A DNA stretch of 64,000 nt. Source: Rhodospirillales bacterium. GTDB lineage: Bacteria > Pseudomonadota > Alphaproteobacteria > Rhodospirillales > UBA2165. How positions within the stretch are numbered: the stretch's first letter is position 1; each line of letters opens with the position of its first letter. The notes under the pieces are model-generated. The model was not told where the DNA came from, did no database searches, and saw only the letters and a list, made by a program, of their open reading frames with translations. A program made the position numbers and the translations under genes. Shown here piece after piece: positions 47,779 to 57,606 of the stretch. The stretch covers positions 1 through 64,000 of the forward strand of contig JADHRD010000001.1 in NCBI GenBank assembly GCA_016777585.1. Direction: 5' to 3'.

Positions 47779-50460
47779 TCAAGCTGCGTTCAAATTCCTT
47801 AGAACATAATGTAGAATACCACCATGGCGATAATATTCTACCTCGTCTGCAGTATCTATCCGGCACAATAGCTGTATTGCCTCACTAGATCCGTCTTTTC
47901 GCGTGATCGTACAATTTACATCCATAAGTGGCTTAATTCCATTTTTAAGGCCAGTAATATTATATTTTTCCGTACCATCAAGTTTTAATGTAACCCGATT
48001 CTGCCCTTCTTTGAACTGAAGAGGTAAAACACCCATTCCCACAAGGTTAGACCGATGTATACGCTCAAAACTCTCGACAATTACTGCTTTTGCGCCCAAA
48101 AGAGTAGTACCTTTAGCTGCCCAGTCTCTCGATGATCCATTTCCATAGAGCTTACCTCCAATTATGACTAAAGGAACCCCTTCAGATGAATACTGCATTG
48201 CTGCATCATAAATAGACATTTCCTTTCCTGAGGGAAAATGCTTGGTTACCCCTCCCTCAGTTCCGGGAACCATCTCATTTTTAATACGAATATTTGCAAA
48301 TGTACCCCGCATCATAACTTCATGATTACCTCGTCTAGAACCATACGAATTGAAGTCTTGAGTGCGTATCTGCCGATCCGTTAAATACGAACCAGCCGGG
48401 CTATTTTCTTTTATAGCACCCGCCGGAGATATATGGTCAGTCGTAATGGAGTCTCCCAATACCGCTAATGCTCGGGCGTCAACAATATCATTAAAATCTC
48501 CAGGTTCAAGTGTCATACCCTCAAAAAAACTTGGGTATTTGACGTAAGTGGAGGCGGATTGCCAATCGTAAGTTTCACTACCCTCTGTCTGGATACCTTG
48601 CCATTGCTCTGGGCCTTTCCAAACATCATCCCCGTAACGGTTTGAAAACATTTCAGGTGTCATATGATTGAGTACTGCTTCACTGACCTCTTTATTAGAA
48701 GGCCATATGTCCTTTAGAAATACTGGCTGTCCATCCTTATCATGGCCAAGTGGATCATTGTACAAATCAGCTTTCATAGAACCTGCTAAAGCGTATGCAA
48801 CAACTAACGGAGGGGAGGCCAGATAATTTGTTTTAATTTGAGCGTGAATGCGGCCTTCAAAATTTCTATTGCCCGATAGAACTGAACAAACAGTCAAATC
48901 GCCAGACGTAATTGCCTCATCAACTGGGGTTGGCAATGGACCCGAGTTTCCAATACAGGTAGTACATCCGTATCCGACAACATTGAAACCCAGACCATCA
49001 AGCTCACTCTGCAAACCAGCATTTTCAAGATAATCTGAAACTACCTTACTTCCAGGGGCCAATGAAGTTTTAACCCAAGGCTTCGGTTTTAGGCCAGCAA
49101 CATTGGCATTGCGGGCAAGCAAACCGGCCGCCATCAATACTGAGGGATTTGAAGTATTGGTGCAGGACGTTATTGAGGCAATTACGACATCCCCATCCTT
49201 TACTTTAAAATCAGCACCCTCTGGTGATTGAGGGCCATTTCCCCTCCCAAGATCATCTAGCGTTTGTTCAAATGCTAATGAGGCGTCTTTCAGAGCAATG
49301 CGATCTTGAGGTCGCTTGGGTCCAGAAATTGATGATTCCACCGTTGAAATATCAAGTTCCAGAGTATCTGTAAAAATTGGATCTTCCGAATTAGCATCTC
49401 TCCACATTCCTTGCGCCTTTGCATATTCTTCAACCAAAGCAACCCGATCAGGGTCTCGGGAAGTAAAAGATAAGAATCTTATAGTTTCTCGATCAATTGG
49501 AAAAATCCCACAAGTAGCACCATACTCTGGCGCCATATTGGCAATCGTCGCCCTATCAGGCAAACTCAATCCATCGAGAGCGCTACCAAAAAATTCAACA
49601 AACTTACCCACAACTCCCTTCTCACGGAGCATTTGAACAACACGTAAAACTAGATCTGTCGCAGTCGCACCTTCTTTCATCGCTCCTGTCAATTTAAATC
49701 CGATAACTTCCGGAACAAGCATTGAGACAGGTTGACCAAGCATAGCAGCTTCCGCCTCAATTCCCCCTACACCCCAACCAAGGACGGCTAGACCATTCAC
49801 CATTGTCGTATGACTATCAGTTCCCACCAAAGTGTCAGGATAAGCAATCGTTTTTCCGTCAACTTCGTCTGTCCAAACCGTTTGTGATAAAAACTCAAGA
49901 TTAACTTGATGGCATATACCAGTACCCGGAGGTACTACTCGGAAATTATCGAATGCCTTTGAGCCCCAGCGCAAGAACTCGTATCGTTCTTCATTTCTCT
50001 CAAATTCTTTCTCGACGTTTGCATTAAAAGCATTACTTGAACCAAAATTATCAATCATAACAGAATGATCTATAACGAGGTCAACCGGACTTAATGGGTT
50101 AATTTTCTGGGGATCCCCACCTAAATCTTTCATTGCCTGGCGCATAGCAGCCAAATCTACAACCGCTGGAACACCAGTAAAATCTTGCATCAAAACCCTT
50201 GCAGGACGAAAGGCTATCTCACTTTTTGAACTTCGATTTTCAAGCCATGCCCCCAATGCTTTTACATCGTCGACAGTCACAGAAATGCCATCTTCAAACC
50301 GCAGTAGGTTTTCCAAAAGAACCTTTAACGAGAAAGGTAAACGTGAAATATCGCCTAAACCACCGTCAGAGGCTGCTTTTAGGCTGTAATAATCATAATT
50401 TTTGGAACCAACGTTAAGAGACCGACGAGTTTTTAAAGTATCCTGGCCAATTTTGGACAT
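47779..50460 (-). CDS. acnA: Aconitate hydratase A
   Basis: Isomerises citrate and isocitrate in the TCA cycle through a 4Fe-4S cluster; the apoprotein may act as an iron-response RNA binder. Seen: [39 protein letters not shown], the cluster ligands [14 protein letters not shown] and [26 protein letters not shown], and [13 protein letters not shown]. 893 residues, full length. It is divergent from ccmA, a common alphaproteobacterial arrangement. Confidence 0.99.
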   Translation of the reverse strand: MSKIGQDTLKTRRSLNVGSKNYDYYSLKAASDGGLGDISRLPFSLKVLLENLLRFEDGISVTVDDVKALGAWLENRSSKSEIAFRPARVLMQDFTGVPAVVDLAAMRQAMKDLGGDPQKINPLSPVDLVIDHSVMIDNFGSSNAFNANVEKEFERNEERYEFLRWGSKAFDNFRVVPPGTGICHQVNLEFLSQTVWTDEVDGKTIAYPDTLVGTDSHTTMVNGLAVLGWGVGGIEAEAAMLGQPVSMLVPEVIGFKLTGAMKEGATATDLVLRVVQMLREKGVVGKFVEFFGSALDGLSLPDRATIANMAPEYGATCGIFPIDRETIRFLSFTSRDPDRVALVEEYAKAQGMWRDANSEDPIFTDTLELDISTVESSISGPKRPQDRIALKDASLAFEQTLDDLGRGNGPQSPEGADFKVKDGDVVIASITSCTNTSNPSVLMAAGLLARNANVAGLKPKPWVKTSLAPGSKVVSDYLENAGLQSELDGLGFNVVGYGCTTCIGNSGPLPTPVDEAITSGDLTVCSVLSGNRNFEGRIHAQIKTNYLASPPLVVAYALAGSMKADLYNDPLGHDKDGQPVFLKDIWPSNKEVSEAVLNHMTPEMFSNRYGDDVWKGPEQWQGIQTEGSETYDWQSASTYVKYPSFFEGMTLEPGDFNDIVDARALAVLGDSITTDHISPAGAIKENSPAGSYLTDRQIRTQDFNSYGSRRGNHEVMMRGTFANIRIKNEMVPGTEGGVTKHFPSGKEMSIYDAAMQYSSEGVPLVIIGGKLYGNGSSRDWAAKGTTLLGAKAVIVESFERIHRSNLVGMGVLPLQFKEGQNRVTLKLDGTEKYNITGLKNGIKPLMDVNCTITRKDGSSEAIQLLCRIDTADEVEYYRHGGILHYVLRNLNAA

Positions 50461-50647
50461 GTGCGACTCCTGAATTAAAGTTTAGCTTATGAAAAATATT
50501 GGGTCAGAAACTGAATTACACCAAGAGTTCCTATAATTCCAGCATTTTTAAATAAAAAATTAATTTTGGGAACTAATTATAAATTGGTGCAATTATAACT
50601 TATGAGAAAACATTGTAACACTAATTAACCTGATATAAGTATTATAC

Positions 50648-51301
50648 ATGGACGTATTTTCTGGTGAGAGTTTAACCTGTATTAGGGGTGATAGAGTTGT
50701 ATTCACCAACCTCAATTTTTCCATTGAGGAGGGAGAAGTGCTTAATTTGCAAGGCCCAAATGGCAGTGGCAAATCAACTTTACTTCGACTTATGGCCGGG
50801 TTAATCAGCCCGCTTGAGGGCAAATTGATTTGGAATGGCAGTGAAGTACAAATTCAGGAGAGAGATTTTTGTATCTATTTTCACTACGTGGGCCACCAGG
50901 ATGCCATTAAAAATGCGTTAACAGTTGAAGAGAACTTAAGGTTTTGGTCTGATTTAAGGTCACTTGGTCAAAATGAGTCTATGATTAAGAGAGCATTAGA
51001 CACTTTTTCACTTACAGATCTCTCAAGTTTGCCTGCCCGATTTCTCTCAGCTGGTCAGCGTAAGCGCCTTAATTTAACACGATTATGCACAACAACAGCC
51101 CGTCTTTGGATTTTAGATGAACCTGCTAACTCTTTGGACAAAGAGTCATCAGAAATTCTTAATGATCTTATTAAGGTTCATCAAAAAGATGGAGGCATTT
51201 TGGCCATAGCAACGCACGATATTGTGATGCCAGGAAATAAAATTTTAAATATAACCGATTTTAGTGATACCAAAAATTTCAAAGATCTTAACGATGAATG
51301 A
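50648..51301 (+). CDS. ccmA: Cytochrome c maturation ABC ATPase CcmA
   Basis: ATPase of the CcmABCD complex that releases heme-loaded CcmE. Seen: Walker A GPNGSGKSTLLRLM, Q-loop region, signature LSAGQRKRLNL, Walker B LWILDEPANSLD and the switch His in ATHD. 217 residues, normal. Overlaps ccmB by eight bases. First gene of a nine-gene codirectional ccm run. Confidence 0.96.
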   Translation: MDVFSGESLTCIRGDRVVFTNLNFSIEEGEVLNLQGPNGSGKSTLLRLMAGLISPLEGKLIWNGSEVQIQERDFCIYFHYVGHQDAIKNALTVEENLRFWSDLRSLGQNESMIKRALDTFSLTDLSSLPARFLSAGQRKRLNLTRLCTTTARLWILDEPANSLDKESSEILNDLIKVHQKDGGILAIATHDIVMPGNKILNITDFSDTKNFKDLNDE

Positions 51302-51971
51302 CTTATTAAAATTTTTATTTTATATAGTAAGACGAGAACTCCGCATGGCCTTTCGCAATGGCACTGACTCATGGGTTGTAGTGATGTTTTTCATGATTGT
51401 GGTGATACTTTTCCCGCTTGGTGTGGGACCAGAACCAGATATACTTAACAAAATCAGTTCAGGAGTAATATGGGTAGCAGCTTTGTTATCAGCGATGCTC
51501 TCAATGGATCGTTTATTTCATGTTGATTATGATGATGGGAGCCTAGAACTCCTCGTACTCCATCCTCAGCCCCTCGAATTTATTGTTCTCGCCAAGGTAT
51601 TAGCACACTGGTTAACCACGGGATTACCACTTATTATTGTATCCCCTTTATTGGCAATATTTTTAAATATGGACATCTCTAGTTATTTTGTTCTTATTAT
51701 CACGTTGTTTTTGGGAACTCCAACATTGAGCCTCATTGGCTCAATCGGTGCGGCGCTTATATTGGGTGCACGTCGAAGTGGAGCATTATTATCTTTGATA
51801 ATATTACCCTTATTTATACCAGTTCTAATATTTGGAGTAAGTGCTGTTGAAGCATCCATTTTGGGTGTTTCTAGCAAACCGCAATTATTGATATTAGGTG
51901 GATTATTTTTGTTGAGTTCCGCTTTATGCCCTATAGCAAGTGCTGCTTCACTGCGGCAAGCGATAGAATAA
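51294..51971 (+). CDS. ccmB: Heme export-type membrane protein CcmB
   Basis: Membrane partner of CcmA with six predicted helices. Seen: YIVRRELRMAFRNGTDSW, GVGPEPDILNKISSGVIWVAALLS-type first helices (split here for length), LELLVLHPQPLEF, and a hydrophobic C terminus. The ATG at 51294 gives 225 residues; a frame opening at 51264 inside ccmA is less likely. Confidence 0.93.
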   Translation: MNDLLKFLFYIVRRELRMAFRNGTDSWVVVMFFMIVVILFPLGVGPEPDILNKISSGVIWVAALLSAMLSMDRLFHVDYDDGSLELLVLHPQPLEFIVLAKVLAHWLTTGLPLIIVSPLLAIFLNMDISSYFVLIITLFLGTPTLSLIGSIGAALILGARRSGALLSLIILPLFIPVLIFGVSAVEASILGVSSKPQLLILGGLFLLSSALCPIASAASLRQAIE

Positions 51972-52104
51972 TCATGGATTTCATTAGCGTAAGATTAAAT
52001 AAATGATAATGATCGTCCATAAGATCCAATTTCTGCTATTTGCGTATTCATAATTTTAGGTTATATCGGTATTACTATCTTACTTTAAAGGCTGATTTAA
52101 TTAA

Positions 52105-52827
52105 ATGATCAACTATTTTGCAAACCCAACCCGTTTTTTAAAAATTGCAAAAGGCCTGCAACCTATCGTTGCTTTGATCGCGGTAGGTTCAATTTTAACT
52201 GGTTTGTATTATTCGCTTATTCAATCTCCGCCGGACTATCAACAAAGTGAAACAGTTCGCATGATGTATGTTCACGTTCCAGCTGCGTGGATGGCAATGT
52301 TCTGTTACGTAGCACTCGCTGGCTTTAGCTCAGTTTTGTTAATTTGGCGACATATTGTGGCAGATATACTGGCCAAATCAACTGCACCGATAGGAGCATG
52401 TTTTACATTTCTCGCTTTGGCAACAGGATCCTTATGGGGAAAACCAATGTGGGGAACTTGGTGGGTTTGGGACGCCCGTCTAACATCAGTTTTAATTCTA
52501 TTTTTATTATATCTTGGATACATGGTGTTATATAACGCGTTTGATGATCGTAGCAGAGGGGCCCGAGCAGCAGCAATTTTATCAATTGTGGGTGTCATAA
52601 ATGTACCAATCATCAAATTTAGTGTGGACTGGTGGAACACACTCCATCAACCGGCCAGCGTTATTAAAATGGATGGGCCTGCTATACACTCGAGTATGCT
52701 TACTCCATTGATACTAATGGCAGTCGGATACACGTCACTTTTTATCTGGATTTTGCTCATTCGCGCCCGTGCTGAGCTAAATCTTCAAAAAGTTCATGCG
52801 CTTAAAATTCGTTTAGCAAAAGTATAG
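52105..52827 (+). CDS. ccmC: Heme-handling protein CcmC
   Basis: Transfers heme to CcmE at the outer face of the inner membrane. Seen: YVHVPAAWMAMFCYVALAG with the first conserved His, the tryptophan-rich WGTWWVWDARLTSVLILFLL motif, and the second conserved His region (WWNTLHQPASV), with six membrane helices. 240 residues. A 133-base gap separates it from ccmB. Confidence 0.97.
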   Translation: MINYFANPTRFLKIAKGLQPIVALIAVGSILTGLYYSLIQSPPDYQQSETVRMMYVHVPAAWMAMFCYVALAGFSSVLLIWRHIVADILAKSTAPIGACFTFLALATGSLWGKPMWGTWWVWDARLTSVLILFLLYLGYMVLYNAFDDRSRGARAAAILSIVGVINVPIIKFSVDWWNTLHQPASVIKMDGPAIHSSMLTPLILMAVGYTSLFIWILLIRARAELNLQKVHALKIRLAKV

Positions 52828-52830
52828 GTT

Positions 52831-53010
52831 ATGTTAGAGAGTATATACAATTATTTTATTATGGACGGATATGGTATTTTTATCTGGGTCGCATTTGGTT
52901 TATCGTTTGTTATTCTTGCGGGTTTATTCGTACAAAGCATACGATTATTTCGATCATCTGAAAAAGCTTTAGAGGATTTACAAATACAGGTTCGTCAAGA
53001 TGAAAAATAG
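52831..53010 (+). CDS. ccmD: CcmD small membrane protein
   Basis: 59 residues. Seen: ATG three bases after ccmC, then MDGYGIFIWVAFGLSFVILA, which is the typical CcmD start and single membrane helix, followed by a charged cytoplasmic tail. It stabilises CcmABC-CcmE in System I. The stop overlaps the ccmE start by 11 bases, supporting coupling. Confidence 0.93.
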   Translation: MLESIYNYFIMDGYGIFIWVAFGLSFVILAGLFVQSIRLFRSSEKALEDLQIQVRQDEK

Positions 53011-53446
53011 ACAAAAGCGTTTTTCTTTTATTGGCTTAGGATTTCTTTTAATCGCAGGTGCCGCTGCACTTGTACTATCAGCTTTCGAAGATAATATAGT
53101 ATTTTTTCATAGCCCGACGGAGATAGTTAATAAGTTTAGAGCACAAAAACTTAAACCAGCTCAACGTCTACGAGTGGGTGGGTTGGTAGAAAAAGGTAGC
53201 GTTACAAAAGTTAGTGACGGAGCCACAAATCGATTCAAAGTAACAGACCTTAATAACTCTATAATCGTAGAATTTCGTGGCATTCTTCCAGATCTATTCA
53301 GGGAGGGGCAAGGCATTGTAGCGGAAGGTTTTTATCAAAATAATATTTTTAATGCAACAGACGTTTTAGCCAAACATGATGAAACATATATGCCCCCTGA
53401 AGTAGCAGAAGCACTTAAAAAATCAGGTCAATGGAAACCCCAATGA
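53000..53446 (+). CDS. ccmE: Heme chaperone CcmE
   Basis: Periplasmic OB-fold protein anchored by one N-terminal helix that covalently holds heme. Seen: membrane segment at residues 8-28 (FSFIGLGFLLIAGAAALVL), beta barrel, and the heme-binding HDETY (His126, Tyr130) near the end. 148 residues, normal. Follows ccmD with an overlap and precedes ccmF by 69 bases. Confidence 0.97.
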   Translation: MKNRQKRFSFIGLGFLLIAGAAALVLSAFEDNIVFFHSPTEIVNKFRAQKLKPAQRLRVGGLVEKGSVTKVSDGATNRFKVTDLNNSIIVEFRGILPDLFREGQGIVAEGFYQNNIFNATDVLAKHDETYMPPEVAEALKKSGQWKPQ

Positions 53447-53515
53447 AAAAAAATAACAAAACAAAAATATTAAATATTATTTTAAGCAAGACGCAATTTA
53501 GGGTGGGTTAATTAT

Positions 53516-55504
53516 ATGATCATTGAAAGCGGCCATTTCGTTCTAATTCTCTCCCTTCTGATGGCATTTCTTCAGTCAACGGTGCCGATGATAGGAGTGC
53601 ACCTACGCAATAATCAGTTAATGGCTATTGCTGCACCCGCGGCAATAATCCAATTTGTTCTAATTTTAGGTTCATTTCTCGCTTTAACGTACGCATACGT
53701 TGTATCTGATTTTTCTGTAATCAACGTTACTTCCAATTCTCATACAGCTAAACCCCTCTTATATAAAGTGAGCGGAGTTTGGGGTAATCACGAAGGGTCC
53801 ATGCTACTTTGGGCTCTTATACTCTCAGGCTATGGAGCAGCAATTGCATTATTTGGTGGCAACTTAACTCCCACTTTAAAAGTTAGAGTCCTTGGGGTGC
53901 AAGCTATGCTTGGTGTTGGTATTCTCGCTTTTATTTTGTTCACCTCCAACCCCTTTTTAAGGGTTTTTCCAGCACCAGAAAATGGTAGTGGTTTAAACCC
54001 ACTACTACAAGATCCTGGGCTAGCATTTCATCCCCCCTTACTCTATCTAGGTTATGTTGGTCTCTCTCTAACATTCTCGTTTGCAGTAGCTGCGCTCATC
54101 GAAGGAAGAGTAGATGCAGCTTGGGCACGTTGGGTAAGACCTTGGACTTTAGCCGCGTGGGGGTTTCTCACCGGAGGCATTGTTCTCGGCTCGTGGTGGG
54201 CCTACTACGAATTAGGCTGGGGAGGATGGTGGTTTTGGGACCCCGTAGAAAATGCCTCGTTCATGCCATGGCTTGCAGCAACTGCGTTATTACACTCTTC
54301 CATTGTATCAGAGAAACGGGATAGCTTAAAATCTTGGACGATATTCCTAGCCATTGTTGCCTTCGGTTTAAGTTTGTTAGGAACTTTTCTGGTGAGATCA
54401 GGGGTCATTACTTCTGTACATGCATTCGCATCTGACCCAACTCGTGGAGTGTTTATATTACTGTTACTGGTAGTAACGATTGGGGGAGCCTTTTTATTGT
54501 TCGCTTGGCGCGGGCCCAGTTTAAAAACAGATGGTATTTTTCATCCTGTCTCTCGGGAGGGGGGATTGATTCTAAATAATTTTATTCTTACCATCGCGGC
54601 CGCGTCAATTCTCCTTGGAACGTTGTATCCGTTATTTGTAGATGTTCTGGAATTAGGCAAAGTTTCTGTCGGCGCACCATATTTTGAGAGCGTTTTTGTA
54701 CCAATGATGATACCCATGATTGTCGTTATGGGCATTGCTCCTTTTTTGAGATGGAAACGTGGCGATTTTAATAAAACTACAAATAAATTAAAGGTCGTGG
54801 GGGTAATTTCGCTGATCGGTGGTTGTTTTGTTTGGCTCATAGTTGATCGCTCTAGTGCTCTATCATCTTTAGGTATAGCATTATCAATTTGGTTGTTTTC
54901 AGCGACGTTCGTTGAATTAACCTCCCGTATTAAACTTTTTCAGGTACCCTTAAAAGATAGTATGCGAAGTATTATACGCCAACCACGGGCAAGTTGGGGG
55001 ATGACCTTTGCCCATATGGGATTGGCAATAGCGGTAGCTGGTATCACTGCATCGAGCACCTGGAAAGTTGAGAGCATCCAAGTTATGAAGTTTGGTGACC
55101 AAGTTAAAGTCGCTGGTTATACGTATACCCTAAAAGAAGTCAGAAAGGTACAAGGCCCTAATTACATAGCAACACGCGGGATTTTTAGTGTTAAAAAAGG
55201 CGATAACTTTAACGTAACGCTTAAACCAGAAAAACGAGAATATCAAACTCGTACCATGGTTACGACTGAAGCCGCAATCTACTCGACATTCTTTGGCGAC
55301 TTATATGCCGTTGTTGGTGATCGAGATGAAAATTCTGGCGGGTATATCACAAGAATCTACTTTAACCCCCTTGTGCCCTGGATGTGGGCTGGCGCTATCC
55401 TCATGGTTCTTGGGGCTGCAATTAGTCTGACTGATCGTCGTCATCGCGTTGGAGCTCCAGCGCGCAATGCAAATATTGGCACTAGTCAGGTCATTGTTAA
55501 ATGA
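53516..55504 (+). CDS. ccmF: Heme lyase subunit CcmF
   Basis: Large membrane protein that attaches heme to apocytochrome c. Seen: many hydrophobic helices, KVSGVWGNHEGSMLLW, the WWD motif GWGGWWFWDPVENASFMPWL at about residues 234-253, and LLHSSIVSEKR with a conserved His. 662 residues, normal. GGGTGGG precedes the ATG. The stop overlaps the ccmG start. Confidence 0.98.
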   Translation: MIIESGHFVLILSLLMAFLQSTVPMIGVHLRNNQLMAIAAPAAIIQFVLILGSFLALTYAYVVSDFSVINVTSNSHTAKPLLYKVSGVWGNHEGSMLLWALILSGYGAAIALFGGNLTPTLKVRVLGVQAMLGVGILAFILFTSNPFLRVFPAPENGSGLNPLLQDPGLAFHPPLLYLGYVGLSLTFSFAVAALIEGRVDAAWARWVRPWTLAAWGFLTGGIVLGSWWAYYELGWGGWWFWDPVENASFMPWLAATALLHSSIVSEKRDSLKSWTIFLAIVAFGLSLLGTFLVRSGVITSVHAFASDPTRGVFILLLLVVTIGGAFLLFAWRGPSLKTDGIFHPVSREGGLILNNFILTIAAASILLGTLYPLFVDVLELGKVSVGAPYFESVFVPMMIPMIVVMGIAPFLRWKRGDFNKTTNKLKVVGVISLIGGCFVWLIVDRSSALSSLGIALSIWLFSATFVELTSRIKLFQVPLKDSMRSIIRQPRASWGMTFAHMGLAIAVAGITASSTWKVESIQVMKFGDQVKVAGYTYTLKEVRKVQGPNYIATRGIFSVKKGDNFNVTLKPEKREYQTRTMVTTEAAIYSTFFGDLYAVVGDRDENSGGYITRIYFNPLVPWMWAGAILMVLGAAISLTDRRHRVGAPARNANIGTSQVIVK

Positions 55505-56040
55505 TGAAGCGCCTAGCTTATTTTCTCCCTCTTGTTTTATTAGCAATTCTTGCCGCATATTTTTCTGCTGGTCTGGGCAGAGATCCTCAAACACTTGACT
55601 CAGTTTTAATTAACAAAAAAGTACCAGAATTCTCCCTACCTCCAATAAGAGGTTTTAATGCGGGTCTATCAAATAACGATTTCTTGAATAAAGTGGTTCT
55701 TGTTAATATTTTTGGTTCTTGGTGTGTTTCCTGTCGGATTGAACACCCGTTTCTTATGGAATTAAAGAAGAAGGGTGTAATTCCAATTTACGGGATTAAT
55801 TGGCGAGAGCAGAACCAAGACGATGGGCCCCGATGGTTAAAAAAATTTGGTAATCCATATAGTTTAATTGGCGATGATCCAAAAAGTAGGGGGGCAATCG
55901 CATTTGGTGTCACCGGTGCTCCCGAAACATTCTTGGTTGATCAAAGAGGTATTGTGAGGCTGAAACATATGGGTCCAATAACCCAGCAAAATTGGAATGA
56001 TACACTAAAACCGGCAATAGATAAGTTGAAAAATAGATGA
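55501..56040 (+). CDS. ccmG: Thiol:disulfide interchange protein CcmG/DsbE
   Basis: Membrane-tethered thioredoxin-like reductant for the cytochrome c CXXCH motif. Seen: N-terminal helix, FGSWCVSC with Cys75 and Cys78, YGINWREQ and the cis-proline GAPETFLVD. 179 residues. Overlaps ccmF and ccmH by four bases each. Confidence 0.96.
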   Translation: MMKRLAYFLPLVLLAILAAYFSAGLGRDPQTLDSVLINKKVPEFSLPPIRGFNAGLSNNDFLNKVVLVNIFGSWCVSCRIEHPFLMELKKKGVIPIYGINWREQNQDDGPRWLKKFGNPYSLIGDDPKSRGAIAFGVTGAPETFLVDQRGIVRLKHMGPITQQNWNDTLKPAIDKLKNR

Positions 56041-56468
56041 AATTCCTGATTTTAACAATTACCCTATTATTGAGTTCAAATTTTGTGCATGCTGTCGATC
56101 CCGGTGAAATTCTGAAAGATAGCAGTTTAGAAATTCGCGCTCGAGCAATTAGTAAAGATCTTCGTTGCGTTGTTTGTCAGAACCAATCCATTGATGACTC
56201 GGATGCTGAACTAGCCCGAGATCTTAGAATACTTGTTAGAGACCGCATTCTAGAGGGAGATAGTGATCAAGCTGTCATAGATTATGTTGTTTCAAGGTAT
56301 GGTGATTTTGTATTACTTAACCCACCGGTGAAAGGTGTAACTTTTGTTCTTTGGTTTGGTCCAATAGTGATTACATTAATCGGATTTATTTGTTTAATAT
56401 TATTTTTTCGTCGTCAAAAGCCACTTATTCAAGATTTGAAGAAGAATAATGCTGAGGTAAAAAAATGA
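56037..56468 (+). CDS. ccmH: Cytochrome c-type biogenesis protein CcmH
   Basis: Reductant of the heme lyase complex. Seen: signal-like N terminus, LRCVVCQNQSIDDSDAELAR with Cys44 and Cys47, and one C-terminal membrane helix (LWFGPIVITLIGFICLILFF). 143 residues. Overlaps ccmI by four bases. It is the short CcmH/CycL type, with the tetratricopeptide part encoded separately in ccmI. Confidence 0.96.
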   Translation: MKFLILTITLLLSSNFVHAVDPGEILKDSSLEIRARAISKDLRCVVCQNQSIDDSDAELARDLRILVRDRILEGDSDQAVIDYVVSRYGDFVLLNPPVKGVTFVLWFGPIVITLIGFICLILFFRRQKPLIQDLKKNNAEVKK

Positions 56469-57586
56469 CGCTCTTAGTTACTTTTGGAAGCATACTTTTA
56501 ATTGTCCTGGCACTGCTGACTTTGTCAATATTACGGTCGAAGAAGGCCTTGCTAAGCAAGCATAACTCAGTCGTCTATCAAGACCAAATTGATGAAATTA
56601 AGAGAGATGTCGATCGTGGCCTGCTAAGTAAGGATGAGGCAACGCTGCTCGGAATTGAAATACAAAAACGTCTAGAAAAAGCGCCAGCCGAGGACCTTGA
56701 CCAAGCCCACCGTGATACGCCAATCACAAAGGCTACCATATTAACATGTATTTTGTTAATTACTATTATTCCAGTAACAACTATTGCTACATATAATTAT
56801 CTTGGATCTCCAACAAAACCTGACCTACCTTTTGCCTCAAGAAAGGTACCCACTCCTGTTAATACAGCAGATATTGAGATGAATAAGTTAGTCAACGCTC
56901 TAAAGAAACGTATGAACGCAAATCCTGAAAAAATTGATGGTTGGTTGCTGCTTGGACGAACGCTCTCAACCTTGAAACGTTTTGATGAAGCTTCTAATGC
57001 ATTTAAACGCGCCTTTTTAATTGACTCATCAAAGGCGCAAATCGCAACATCAATAGCAGAAACATTATTTATGGCGCGAAGTGGGCTTTTTAAAGACGAA
57101 AGCCGTAAATACCTCAAAATAGCACTAAAATTAAACCCACGAGAATATAAAGCTCTTTATTATATGGGTCTTGATCTTGCTCGGCAAAATAATTACCGTG
57201 AGGCAGTCCAGACTTGGGTAAATTTAATCGCAATTTCACCGAAGGAAGCACCATGGCTATCTAACGTACGACGACAATTAGCTGAAGTCGCGTCAACCGG
57301 TAATCTAACTATTTCTCAATTTATTCCACAATTAAATTCCACTGAGAGAAAAGCTACGCTGCCTCCGAGAGGGCCGACCCAAAATGATATTAAGGCGGCA
57401 CAGGAAATGTCCAATGAAGATAGACAGGCCTTTATTCGCTCAATGGTGGAGAGGCTCGCAGATCGTTTAAAAGAAAAACCAAACGATTTAAACGGTTGGA
57501 GAAGACTAGCTCGAGCATACCGGGTTCTAGGAGAGACAAAGAAGGCCGAACAGGCAGAAATACGTATAAAAAAATTAAAAAATTAA
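56465..57586 (+). CDS. ccmI: Cytochrome c biogenesis TPR protein CcmI
   Basis: Apocytochrome chaperone that presents cytochrome c to CcmF-CcmH. Seen: two N-terminal membrane helices (residues 1-22 and around 95-112) flanking a cytoplasmic loop (VYQDQIDEIKRDVDRGLLSK), then tetratricopeptide repeats (PEKIDGWLLLGRTLSTLKRF and LNPREYKALYYMGLDLARQ) and a final repeat at the end. 373 residues. Last gene of ccmABCDEFGHI; converges on the TRAP permease. Confidence 0.93.
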   Translation: MTLLVTFGSILLIVLALLTLSILRSKKALLSKHNSVVYQDQIDEIKRDVDRGLLSKDEATLLGIEIQKRLEKAPAEDLDQAHRDTPITKATILTCILLITIIPVTTIATYNYLGSPTKPDLPFASRKVPTPVNTADIEMNKLVNALKKRMNANPEKIDGWLLLGRTLSTLKRFDEASNAFKRAFLIDSSKAQIATSIAETLFMARSGLFKDESRKYLKIALKLNPREYKALYYMGLDLARQNNYREAVQTWVNLIAISPKEAPWLSNVRRQLAEVASTGNLTISQFIPQLNSTERKATLPPRGPTQNDIKAAQEMSNEDRQAFIRSMVERLADRLKEKPNDLNGWRRLARAYRVLGETKKAEQAEIRIKKLKN

Positions 57587-57606
57587 ACTCTAAAAATTAT
57601 ATGATA

